Shown here piece after piece: positions 24,075-32,602 of a DNA stretch of 64,000 bases; within the stretch, counting starts at the first letter, position 1, and each line of letters begins with the position of its first letter. Made by a program: the position numbers and the translations under genes. A model generated the notes under the pieces. The model saw only the letters and a program-made list of their open reading frames with translations. It was not told where the DNA came from and did no database searches. This DNA is from CAYJAD01 sp964370305 (GTDB lineage: Bacteria; Desulfobacterota; Desulfovibrionia; Desulfovibrionales; Desulfovibrionaceae). The stretch is from positions 12,116 through 76,115 of the forward strand of contig CAYJIU010000001.1 of NCBI GenBank assembly GCA_964370305.1. Direction: 5' to 3'.

Positions 24075-24992
24075 TTATTTGAAGGCACCTTCAAAGTTAG
24101 GTACAACTTGCTTTTTACGGCTCATAACGCCGTCAAGCCATACAGATTTACCTTCTGCTTTTACGCCAAAGGCTTTATCAATTACTGAAGGGTCATCAGA
24201 AACGAATAGCATTTCGGAACCTTCCTTCATGATGTCTGTAAGTAGTAAGAATACACTATGGCGGCCTTCGGCTTTAACTTTGCCAATTTCTTCAAATAGA
24301 CCGTCTTTAACCTTATCTAAAAGGCTAAGATCCACAACTTCTAGCTGGCCGATTCCAACTTTTTTACCGCCCATGTCAAAGTCTTTATAGTCGCGGAATA
24401 CAAGGTCTTTCATGGAAGCACCGTCCACAGCGGATTTTACTTTAAACATTTCCATACCTAGTGCCATTACATCGCCAACGCCTGCAAGCTTAGCAAGAGC
24501 TTCTACAGCTTGCTTGTCAGCATCAGTACAGGTGGGAGATTTAAACATAACAGTGTCAGAAAGAATAGCACACAAAAGGCCACCGGCAATGCCCTTAGGG
24601 AGTTCAATGCCGTAGAAATCGTACATGGCTTTGATAACGGTGCCAGTGCAGCCTACAGGCCAAGTCCAGATTTCAAGTGGGTTAGGGGTGGTTACATCAC
24701 CTAGTTTGTGGTGGTCAACGATGCCCAAAATTTCTGCATCGCCAATGCCTTTAGGGGCTTGGGCAAGGTCAGAAAAGTCAACAAGAACAAGCTTTTGTCC
24801 GGCAACATCCTCAACAACTGCTGGTGCGCTCAAACCAAATTTTGAAAGCACAAACTCAGTTTCGGGAGTGGGTGCGCCCTGTGCTACAGCTTTTGCTTCC
24901 ATACCACGTTTGCTATAAACGTCAGCAACAGCAATGGCAGAAATGATACTATCGGTATCTGGATTCATGTGACCTATAACAAGTGCAGCCAT
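24075..24992 (-). CDS. ppaC: Manganese-dependent inorganic pyrophosphatase (family II)
   Basis: 305-aa DHH/DHHA2 enzyme hydrolysing pyrophosphate to phosphate in the cytoplasm. Family II motifs are seen: GHMNPDTDSIISA (7-19), LVDFSD, the DHH variant VDHHKLGD near residue 92, and the C-terminal SRKKQVVP, which holds the substrate-binding Arg/Lys. Length is typical. AAGGAG lies before the ATG. In sulfate reducers this activity pulls sulfate activation (ATP sulfurylase) forward, which fits the inferred host; that link is established for the pathway, not shown here. It is a single-gene unit with a terminator at 23966-23995. Confidence 0.95.
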   Translation of the reverse strand: MAALVIGHMNPDTDSIISAIAVADVYSKRGMEAKAVAQGAPTPETEFVLSKFGLSAPAVVEDVAGQKLVLVDFSDLAQAPKGIGDAEILGIVDHHKLGDVTTPNPLEIWTWPVGCTGTVIKAMYDFYGIELPKGIAGGLLCAILSDTVMFKSPTCTDADKQAVEALAKLAGVGDVMALGMEMFKVKSAVDGASMKDLVFRDYKDFDMGGKKVGIGQLEVVDLSLLDKVKDGLFEEIGKVKAEGRHSVFLLLTDIMKEGSEMLFVSDDPSVIDKAFGVKAEGKSVWLDGVMSRKKQVVPNFEGAFK

Positions 24993-25147
24993 AATAAACT
25001 CCTTAAATAAGTTGTAAAATTTTTCATATCACTTTCGTGACTTCATACCTTGTTATCTTTAGCACAAAGTCTGATAAATGCCAAGCATACATGCGCATAA
25101 ATATTACTTTTTGCACAATTATATTTTTACTTTGCTATTTTAGTGTG

Positions 25148-26347
25148 TTAGGTGCATTTATCCATGTTGAGCCCGGCTAAATGGCCACTGGCAAAAGCAA
25201 AGTGAAGATTATACCCGCCAAGTTGCCCAGTAATGTCTAATAATTCACCTATAATATAGAGATTTTTTTGCAAAGCACTTTCCATGCTCCACGGGTTAAC
25301 CTCCTTGGTATTTATACCGCCAAGGCAAGCTTCAGCGCGTTGTATAGGGCCTTTGCTTTCTGGTGTTACCGCGTAATTATGGATACAATTTGTTATATCA
25401 TTGCGCACCTTGCGTGAAAGCTCTGCGATTTTTCGTCTAGCATGCGCTGGGGGTAAAATTTTATCCGCAAGCCTTTGGGGCATGTGTCGGCTAAGCAAGG
25501 TGCGGGGGATAAGCTTGCCACACTCTTTAGCATCAAGCAATTCTACAAAAGGAGTATATGGCAAAAAGTCAATATATACAGGCGTATTCTGTTGCCAATG
25601 GCAAGATGCTTGCAAAGCAGCAGGCCCACTTAGTCCATTGTGGGTAAAAAGCAAATCATCGGTGCAATGATATGCATTTGTGTTAATGCGTACCCTAAGG
25701 CTTATGCCAGAAAGCTCGGCCAGCGGCCAATCTTTGGGCATATGTAGTGAGGTTAAGGCCGGCATGAATGATTGATGGGTGTGCCCCCATTTAGCTGCTA
25801 AATTAAGCCCAGCACTACTTGCACCAATGTTAGCCCAAGCTGGTGAGCCAAGGGCTAAGACAAGGTTTTTAGCTTGGAGTATTTTAGGGGTTTCATTTTG
25901 GCAATATACTGTAAATAAAGAATTGTTTTTAGTGATATCTTCAATGCTATGAGCAAGAAAAAATTGGCATTTATAATGTATACATTCTTGAACCAAGGCT
26001 TTGACAAATAATTTCGCGCTTTGGCAGCCAAAGAGTTGGCCGTGTTCACGCTCTTCCCAAAGTAAGCCATGCTTCATAAAAAAACTTTGCATGGTCTTAG
26101 GCTGGAAGGCATCTAGGGCTGGTTGAGTAAAATCTTTTGCTCCAACGTAGTAGGCACTGCCCATGTTTAGGTTGGTAAAATTACACTTGCCCCCACCGCT
26201 AATGCATATTTTTTTGCCGGCGTGGGTATTGTGGTCGATGAGGGCTGTGCGCAAACCCCTTTTGGCAGCAGTTAAGGCACACATGAGCCCAGAGGCACCA
26301 GCCCCTAAGATGATGGCGTCGAAGGTATTGTTTTTATGTTCTTGCAT
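25148..26347 (-). CDS. NAD(P)/FAD-dependent oxidoreductase, HI0933/BaiN family
   Basis: 399-aa flavoprotein. The N-terminal dinucleotide-binding motif IILGAGASGLMCALTAA (14-30), the family sequence GKKICISGGGKCNFTNL, and the C-terminal site LDITGQLGGYNLHFAFASGHLAG mark the HI0933-like group. In one relative (BaiN) a role in bile-acid reduction was proposed; for most members the substrate is unknown, and none is claimed here. It lies alone on the minus strand with a 155-bp gap to ppaC. Confidence 0.85.
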   Translation of the reverse strand: MQEHKNNTFDAIILGAGASGLMCALTAAKRGLRTALIDHNTHAGKKICISGGGKCNFTNLNMGSAYYVGAKDFTQPALDAFQPKTMQSFFMKHGLLWEEREHGQLFGCQSAKLFVKALVQECIHYKCQFFLAHSIEDITKNNSLFTVYCQNETPKILQAKNLVLALGSPAWANIGASSAGLNLAAKWGHTHQSFMPALTSLHMPKDWPLAELSGISLRVRINTNAYHCTDDLLFTHNGLSGPAALQASCHWQQNTPVYIDFLPYTPFVELLDAKECGKLIPRTLLSRHMPQRLADKILPPAHARRKIAELSRKVRNDITNCIHNYAVTPESKGPIQRAEACLGGINTKEVNPWSMESALQKNLYIIGELLDITGQLGGYNLHFAFASGHLAGLNMDKCT

Positions 26348-26572
26348 AGTTCACTTATACAAAAGAGCAAAGAGCCTGCCAAGGTATTTTTATTACATTC
26401 TGTCGTTGTATTTGTTTGTTTTTTCAGTATAATTTTATCTCGTTAAAAAGTTTTTGAGGCTTGACAAAATAAAATAATATGGACATTATGAAGGGACGTC
26501 TTGGGTATGTCATTAGCCTGAAGCGTCTACATATTTTTTATAAATTTGAAACTTAATTTTTCGGAGGCAAAT

Positions 26573-27496
26573 ATGTCCCAGTATAGATTAGTTACGCGCA
26601 GTGACTTTGACGGACTTGTATGCGCTGTATTATTCAAAAAAATGGATATGGTAGGGGATATTCTTTTTGTGCACCCTAAGGATGTGCAAGATGGGCGGGT
26701 AGAGTTAACTAGTAATGATATTACAACAAATCTGCCATATAGCCCTTATGTACACCTATGTTTTGACCACCATTTATCTGAAACTTTACGTTCTCCTTCT
26801 AGTGTAAATAACCATGTTATTAATGCTAGCGCTCCATCAGCTGCGCGTGTTGTGTATGAACACTTTGGTGGTAAGGGACGTTTTGCGGATGTATCAGATG
26901 ATATGATGGAAGCTGTGGATAAATCAGACATGGCTGACTTTACTATGGAAGAAATTCTTGAACCTACTAATTGGGTTTTATTGAACTATTTAATGGATCC
27001 TCGCACTGGGCTTGGACGTTTTCGCAATTTCCGCATTAGTAATTATGAGCTAATGATGAAAATGATTGATTTTTGCGGTAGCGGCATGAGCGTTGAAGAA
27101 ATTATTGAAGATGCAGATGTTCAAGAAAGAGTGAACTTATATTTTGAACATAAAGATAAAGCCAGAGAACAGCTTAAAGAATGTTCAGCTATACATGGTA
27201 ATTTAATTGAGCTTGATTTGCGTGATGTTGATCCAATCTGGGCAACAAATCGTTTTACCCTTTATGCCTTGTATCCTGAGTGCAATATGTCTATGCATAT
27301 TATCTGGGGTTTACAGAAGAAAAATGTAGTTTTTGCTGTGGGTAAATCCATCGTAAATCGCTCTTCAGATGTGAATATTGGCGAAATTATGCTAAAATAT
27401 GGTGGTGGCGGGCATTTAAATGCTGGTACTTGCCAAGTGCCTATTGAGGATGCTGACGCTACTCAAGCCGAATTGCGCAAGCTACTACAAGGTTAG
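26573..27496 (+). CDS. DHH-family phosphoesterase (exopolyphosphatase/NrnA-like)
   Basis: 307-aa protein. DHH motifs TRSDFDGLVCAVLFK (about 7-21) and LCFDHHLSE (about 70), and a C-terminal DHHA1-like element KYGGGGHLNAGTCQV (about 280-294), suggest a phosphodiesterase or exopolyphosphatase with two metal ions. The precise substrate (polyphosphate, nanoRNA or cyclic-dinucleotide product pGpG) cannot be decided. The ATG at 26573 is preceded by GGAGG at good spacing. A bidirectional terminator follows at 27538-27572. Confidence 0.82.
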   Translation: MSQYRLVTRSDFDGLVCAVLFKKMDMVGDILFVHPKDVQDGRVELTSNDITTNLPYSPYVHLCFDHHLSETLRSPSSVNNHVINASAPSAARVVYEHFGGKGRFADVSDDMMEAVDKSDMADFTMEEILEPTNWVLLNYLMDPRTGLGRFRNFRISNYELMMKMIDFCGSGMSVEEIIEDADVQERVNLYFEHKDKAREQLKECSAIHGNLIELDLRDVDPIWATNRFTLYALYPECNMSMHIIWGLQKKNVVFAVGKSIVNRSSDVNIGEIMLKYGGGGHLNAGTCQVPIEDADATQAELRKLLQG

Positions 27497-27537
27497 TTAT
27501 AATTAAGTAATACGTCTTTGTTTTTATATACACTTTC

Positions 27538-27572
27538 AAAACTGCCCTAACCGTATGGAAAGGGCAGTTTTT
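27538..27572. terminator. Bidirectional intrinsic terminator
   Basis: Stem AAAACTGCCCT / AGGGCAGTTTT with flanking A and T runs. It lies between the convergent DHH gene (+) and DUF533 gene (-) and can serve both. Confidence 0.9.
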
Positions 27573-27581
27573 AGTGATAAA

Positions 27582-28325
27582 CTATCCACCCATATTTTCA
27601 CGGGCAGCCATGGCTTCTTGTTCAAGTGTGGATTTTTCAGCTTCGTTTAAACCTAGGGCTTGAGCTAAGCCATCAAGATAACTGCGTTCCATAAAAGAAT
27701 CAATATCAATAGCTGCGCAAGAAAGGCGATATAGGTCGTAAGCCTCTTCCTTATTTTGTACTTTGGCAGCTAGAGCATTGGGGTCAATGGGCTTTTGCAG
27801 GAGTTCATCAAGAAAATGTACCACACCTTGTCCGGGAAATAGTGCTTCAGCGGCATTGTGGATATTTTGTCTTTCGTCATCATCAATGTGTCCATCGGCA
27901 CGGGCGGCAAATACCATGGCTTCAAGTAGGATAATAGCTGTACTTTCGGCAGCTGGTAGAGCCTGAGCCGGTTGGTTTTGAGTTTGTGGAGCTTGATATT
28001 GCGCAGGCTGAGCTTGAGCCTGTGAGGCTTGTTGGGGGGCACTCTTACTTTGTGACCATTTTTGGTAAAAATTCCAAGCCAGAGCACCGGCTGCGGCTGT
28101 ACCGCCAACTACCATAGCTTTTTTAGCGATTTTTTTAGTTTTTTTACCACTAAATAATGCTCCCATCAACCCACCAATGGCCGCAGACCCTAAAAGTCCG
28201 CCAACACCACCCATGCTACTTGCTGCACCTTTGATAGCACTAGTACCACCACCTAGGGCGGAGTTAAGGTTTGCACCTATGTCACCCATATTACCGCTTT
28301 TTACTGCATCAAAAATATTTTTCAT
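27582..28325 (-). CDS. DUF533 / TerB-like tellurite-resistance-type membrane protein (YebE-like)
   Basis: 247-aa protein of the YebE/DUF533 group. The N-terminal half is Gly/Ala-rich with hydrophobic stretches (GGLLGSAAIGGLMGALFSG and AMVVGGTAAAGALAW, about 45-90), then a Gln/Ala/Pro-rich linker, then a helical TerB-like domain (about 130-240) with the acidic pair AARADGHIDDDERQNI. TerB-like domains bind metal ions; function in this family is unknown. TGAGG precedes the ATG. It is convergent with the DHH gene, sharing its terminator. Confidence 0.8.
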   Translation of the reverse strand: MKNIFDAVKSGNMGDIGANLNSALGGGTSAIKGAASSMGGVGGLLGSAAIGGLMGALFSGKKTKKIAKKAMVVGGTAAAGALAWNFYQKWSQSKSAPQQASQAQAQPAQYQAPQTQNQPAQALPAAESTAIILLEAMVFAARADGHIDDDERQNIHNAAEALFPGQGVVHFLDELLQKPIDPNALAAKVQNKEEAYDLYRLSCAAIDIDSFMERSYLDGLAQALGLNEAEKSTLEQEAMAARENMGG

Positions 28326-28576
28326 ATATACCTCATTAGTATTTTTTATAAGATTGAATATAATACCGTATGTGATTATGTATAGTTATTTTTAATAACT
28401 AATCTGTTTATATTGGAAAATATTAATAAAAATAAATCACTAAGGGGTGATTAATTGCATAAATGGAGAGTGGAGAGGAGCAGGAAAATCTTTTCTTTCA
28501 AAAAAAAGGTTTTCCGCCAAAGTATTTTGTCAGCATTTTATGCTAATTTTCACACATGCACTAAGGCCGCAATAAG

Positions 28577-30679
28577 CTATGTGTATTCGCCTTGTTCTTC
28601 TTGCAACGCAGGGTCATCTTTGTACTTTTCTTGAATGGCAAGCATGGTGTCTAATATTTCTAAAAAGTCCTCAACCATTTGCGGGTCAAAGGCAGTGCCT
28701 GAGTCTTTTTTGATAATTTCAAGGCTTTTTTCAAGCGGTATGGGAGCTTTATAGCAACGCGGTGCTAATAACGCGTCAAAAACATCCACAATGGAAGTAA
28801 TGCGAGCTTCAAAAGGTATGTCCTCACCGGAGAGTATGGGGCCTTCGGGGGCACCGCAATAGCCTTTGCCATCCCAGCGTTGATGGTGGTGCATGGCAAT
28901 GCTTGAAGCCAGCTTATCCAGAGTAGTGCTTGCATCTTTGAAGATTGCTGCACCAATGGCGCAATGCTTTTGCATGATTTGTCGCTCTTCAAAGGTAAAA
29001 GGCCCTGGCTTTTTGAGTATTTGGTCAGAAATACCCACCTTACCCACATCATGGAGCATGGAGGCAAGGCGCAAATGCGACTTAGTGTCAGATATTTCTA
29101 AAATATCAACTCCGCGTTTTTCTGCCCAGTGATGATACAATTCTGCAGCCATGGCGCCCACACGAAATACGTGGGGGCCTGTTTCTGTGGGGTCGCGCAT
29201 ACGCGTTGTTTCTAGCAAGCGCAAAAGCATTTCCCGCGTATTGATGGCTTGCTCAATACCTTGGGCACCAGCTTGACAAAGCTTGCGTAATGTAGACTCA
29301 ACAGAAATAGTAAAAGGTACTGGCGTATCATCGCGCATAGCGTTGATAACTTGCATAACACCAAGAAGTTTGCCACGTTGTGAAAAAATGGGTAGTCCGC
29401 AAATGGATACGGTGCGATAGCCCGTGGCATCGTCAAAGGCTTGATTAAATGAGTATGGCGCATCCTTGGGAAGATTGCGTACATCGTTGATATTTAATAT
29501 TTTATGAGTATATGCAATATAGCCAGCTATGGAGTCAGGCGCAATGGGTAAACGCGCATTTAGATACTGCTGGCGGGCTGATTGCACACTGGTAAAGAGG
29601 GTATCGTTATGCGAATATGAAAAAACTAATTCATCCTCTTCAAGCAAATATATGGTGCCAGCATCGGCTTTGGATATATTTCTAGCCCGCAGTAGCAAAC
29701 GGTCTAAAACCGTACTCATATCTGGAATATCCATGAGTTCTGATGAAAATTGGCAATCATTGCAGTCTTCTATATCTGGAGCAACGTGCAGGCTATCACT
29801 GCTGCTAAGGTCTTCATCGCAATCTACGGTTAGGCCCTCATAGGCCATAATTAATGTATCCTTAGTGCGTGGATCCTCTTGGATAAGTTTCATGCTGATG
29901 TCGTCAATGAGGTCATCATCATAGCTTGGGTCGTAGTGAGTGGGCATAAATACCCTAACCCCAAGCTCGTGTACTATGGGGGGCCATTGTTCAATGGATG
30001 AGTGCCCCCAGCCTTGATGCTTAGCGTAATTATCAAGTGTATATTGTGAATCTAAGATAGCTATATCAGCACCGCGCAAACCCTTAAAGAAGGAGCTTTG
30101 CCGATCAAGGCTGTCAGGGTCTGGCCCTAGTTCATGGTCACCGCTGTAAAATATGCTTTTGTTATTGCGCTCAACCCTATAGGCGCATGCGTAAAGACCA
30201 TTTACGTCTTCTCCACCATGGTTGGTAGCGTGTGCTGAAACGCGAACCCCGCCCTCAAGATTAATAACTTGCCCATCACTTAAGGGAACAATTTTTCTTT
30301 TACTGGCTAGTTGATCCCAAGTGACTGGGAAAAATGTGGAAGAAAATAAAGAATTAATGAAGTCTACAGGTGTAAGACCGCCAATGGATTCGGGGGCGTA
30401 AATGGTTACTGACCATTGGGGGCTGTATAAGGGGATAAAAAATGGCATGCCTGAAACGTGATCCCAATGGCTGTGTGTTAAAAATATAGCACACTCTTTA
30501 ATCCTAGCACCATCTTTTAGGCAGGCACCAAGTTTGCGTAAACCAGTGCCCGCATCCAATATGATATATGGTGCAGGATCTGTGTTTATAGCATAGCAAG
30601 AGGTGTTACATCCATAGCGAGCAGAAGTCACACAACTGCCAGAAGTAGAACCACGTACACCCCAAAGTTGTAATTGCAT
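28577..30679 (-). CDS. MBL-fold / GAF / HD-GYP multidomain signalling protein
   Basis: 700-aa cytoplasmic protein with three parts. (1) Residues 1-280: metallo-beta-lactamase fold with THSHWDH (68-74), GGEDVNG and SGDHELG, as in PQQB/phosphodiesterase-type hydrolases. (2) About 320-480: GAF sensor domain. (3) About 495-665: HD-GYP domain with HD at 543-544 in MLHDVGKVGI and HHQRWDGKGYC (about 597-607). HD-GYP domains degrade cyclic di-GMP. The canonical last GYP here reads GYC, so activity is not certain, though metal ligands look intact. TGAGG precedes the ATG. It is divergent from the ACT-MBL gene. Confidence 0.88.
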   Translation of the reverse strand: MQLQLWGVRGSTSGSCVTSARYGCNTSCYAINTDPAPYIILDAGTGLRKLGACLKDGARIKECAIFLTHSHWDHVSGMPFFIPLYSPQWSVTIYAPESIGGLTPVDFINSLFSSTFFPVTWDQLASKRKIVPLSDGQVINLEGGVRVSAHATNHGGEDVNGLYACAYRVERNNKSIFYSGDHELGPDPDSLDRQSSFFKGLRGADIAILDSQYTLDNYAKHQGWGHSSIEQWPPIVHELGVRVFMPTHYDPSYDDDLIDDISMKLIQEDPRTKDTLIMAYEGLTVDCDEDLSSSDSLHVAPDIEDCNDCQFSSELMDIPDMSTVLDRLLLRARNISKADAGTIYLLEEDELVFSYSHNDTLFTSVQSARQQYLNARLPIAPDSIAGYIAYTHKILNINDVRNLPKDAPYSFNQAFDDATGYRTVSICGLPIFSQRGKLLGVMQVINAMRDDTPVPFTISVESTLRKLCQAGAQGIEQAINTREMLLRLLETTRMRDPTETGPHVFRVGAMAAELYHHWAEKRGVDILEISDTKSHLRLASMLHDVGKVGISDQILKKPGPFTFEERQIMQKHCAIGAAIFKDASTTLDKLASSIAMHHHQRWDGKGYCGAPEGPILSGEDIPFEARITSIVDVFDALLAPRCYKAPIPLEKSLEIIKKDSGTAFDPQMVEDFLEILDTMLAIQEKYKDDPALQEEQGEYT

Positions 30680-31070
30680 TTCAAGCCTCAGCTTATATAA
30701 TGTTCAGTCAAAAGTATTCTAAGCCAGTAAATTACCGTATTCAATATGGAAATATTTTAGTAATCGCGGAACAAAATTTGCAAAATATACTAGCAAGGGT
30801 ATTGTAAGCAGGCGTGTTTGAATTGTCAATATGAAAAACGGAATACTTGAACAAAATTACGTGTGGGCAAGATGTTACTTGGGCAATTGTATGCGTTTTA
30901 AGTGAAAAGTTTTTTATAACAGTATGTTATATTGTAATTGTTTTTATGTTGCATGCACGTTATAGTTATGAAACAGCACGGAATGTTGTTTAATGTTTTA
31001 TATCAGAAATATCTGGTAAAGCATGGCAATTTTCAATGGTGCATATTTAATTTTCATGGTGAGTATAGTA
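30680..31070. promoter_or_regulatory. 391-bp divergent intergenic region between MBL-HD-GYP and ACT-MBL genes
   Basis: AT-rich, no gene seen. A dyad ATAACA-GTA-TGTTAT lies at 30916-30930 and could be an operator for the plus-strand gene or an accidental palindrome. No clear -35/-10 pair can be asserted for either side. Confidence 0.35.
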
Positions 31071-32504
31071 ATGAAAAAAACATTTACAGCGGTAATGCCA
31101 GATAAGGTCGGGGTATTTTTATTAGCAGAAGAGGTATTTGCATCATTAAATTTAAATATTACACGCATTAGCTACAATAAAGCTGTGGATTCTCGTATGC
31201 TTTTTATTGAGGTTGAGGGTGAAGAACAATCTATAATATCGGCCACAGAACAATTGCACGCCTTAGGTTACCTCTCAGAAAACAAAAAATCTGGCAATGT
31301 TATTTTATTTGAATTTCGCCTGGAAAATAGAAGTGGCTCTCTTATGCCTGTACTTGAGCTTATTAACCAATATAGCTTTAATATTTCTTATATGAGCTCT
31401 CAAGAAAGTGATACAGATTATCAATTTTTAAGAATGGGATTGTTTATAGAAAATGATGACGATATTTCCTCATTCATCAAAAGCGTAGTTAAAATTTGTG
31501 ATGTTAAAATAATTAATTATAATCAAACAGGATTAAGTTTAGATAATACTGTTTTTTATATGACTTTTGCTAATAAAATTGCTGAGCAAAATAATTTGAA
31601 TGACGTTGCAAAGCAAAATTTATTGGTTGATACTAATATCATAATGGAAACACTGGCAAAAAAAGACTGCCAACCCCATGCTGTCTTTGAATCCATAGGT
31701 AAATTTGCTGAAAATCTAATTAAGTTTAAGGGGGATAAATTTAATGCCAGAGTTAGTGCACATGATTTAAATAGTGGTATAAAAATTAGGCTTATTGAGC
31801 CACCATGTGGTAGTAACACTTGTATAATTGAAACTAAATCCGAAATTATAGCCATAGATGGTGGATTTACTTGCTACCAAAGAGAAACATTAAATATCAT
31901 AAAAGATATGTTCCCAAATTTTGATGACATGCACCAGCACTTGCTTTTAACTCATGCAGATATTGATCATGTGGGACTTACGGGAGTTTTTAATAATATT
32001 TACGTGAGTCAAAAAAGTTATGATAATTTTATTTGTGAGCTGCAAGGCAGATCAAATATTCGTGAAAAAAGTGCCCACCATGCTCCATATGTACGTATAA
32101 GCAAAATTTTATCACATTATAAAACCCCACCTATGGAAAAGCTCTGCATAATTGGGGGTAGTAGTCAAACAATCAATACTGATTTAACGGAAAAAATCGG
32201 TATTTTACAATTTGATGGTTTGTGCCTGGAAGTTTATGAAGTCATTGGCGGGCATTTGCCAGGCGAAATTGTATTTATTGAGCGTGAGCATCGTTTATGT
32301 TTTAGTGGTGATATTATCGTTAATATTAAGGGTTTTACCGATGACCAAGCAGAGTTTAATAGGCTTGCACCGCATTTAGTAACCTCTGTGGATAGTGATC
32401 AACAGCTGGCCGCTGAAGAAAGAAAAGCTGTGCTAAGCTTGCTTGACGCAGGGCAATGGTTGATTATAGGTGGGCATGGCTTAGCTATGGAGGTTAGCGT
32501 TTAA
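31071..32504 (+). CDS. ACT-ACT-MBL protein (two ACT domains plus metallo-beta-lactamase fold)
   Basis: 477-aa protein, cytoplasmic. Residues about 1-65 (MKKTFTAVMPDKVGVFLLAE) and about 75-145 (FEFRLENRSGSLMPVLELIN) look like two ACT domains, which bind amino acids or other small ligands. After a ~90-residue helical linker, an MBL fold follows with LLLTHADIDHVG, GGHLPGEIVF, CFSGDIIVN and the last ligand in GGHGLAM. The metal motif is HADIDH, the Asp-substituted form of HxHxDH. A ligand-controlled hydrolase is inferred; the substrate is unknown. The ATG at 31071 was preferred over 31023 and 31056 because GGTGAG lies before it and the ACT strand begins there. Confidence 0.78.
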   Translation: MKKTFTAVMPDKVGVFLLAEEVFASLNLNITRISYNKAVDSRMLFIEVEGEEQSIISATEQLHALGYLSENKKSGNVILFEFRLENRSGSLMPVLELINQYSFNISYMSSQESDTDYQFLRMGLFIENDDDISSFIKSVVKICDVKIINYNQTGLSLDNTVFYMTFANKIAEQNNLNDVAKQNLLVDTNIIMETLAKKDCQPHAVFESIGKFAENLIKFKGDKFNARVSAHDLNSGIKIRLIEPPCGSNTCIIETKSEIIAIDGGFTCYQRETLNIIKDMFPNFDDMHQHLLLTHADIDHVGLTGVFNNIYVSQKSYDNFICELQGRSNIREKSAHHAPYVRISKILSHYKTPPMEKLCIIGGSSQTINTDLTEKIGILQFDGLCLEVYEVIGGHLPGEIVFIEREHRLCFSGDIIVNIKGFTDDQAEFNRLAPHLVTSVDSDQQLAAEERKAVLSLLDAGQWLIIGGHGLAMEVSV

Positions 32505-32602
32505 GACTACATTATCCGACTTTCTAATTTGCAATAGAAAGTATTTTTTAATATACTATGCGATTATTTTGCTTTAACTGGTTGTCATGTTTTTAGTATA
32601 AC

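Noticed and set aside
24993..25147. Possible fluoride riboswitch before ppaC
   Set aside because: Looked for because such switches can precede pyrophosphatase genes, but the conserved motif is not present.
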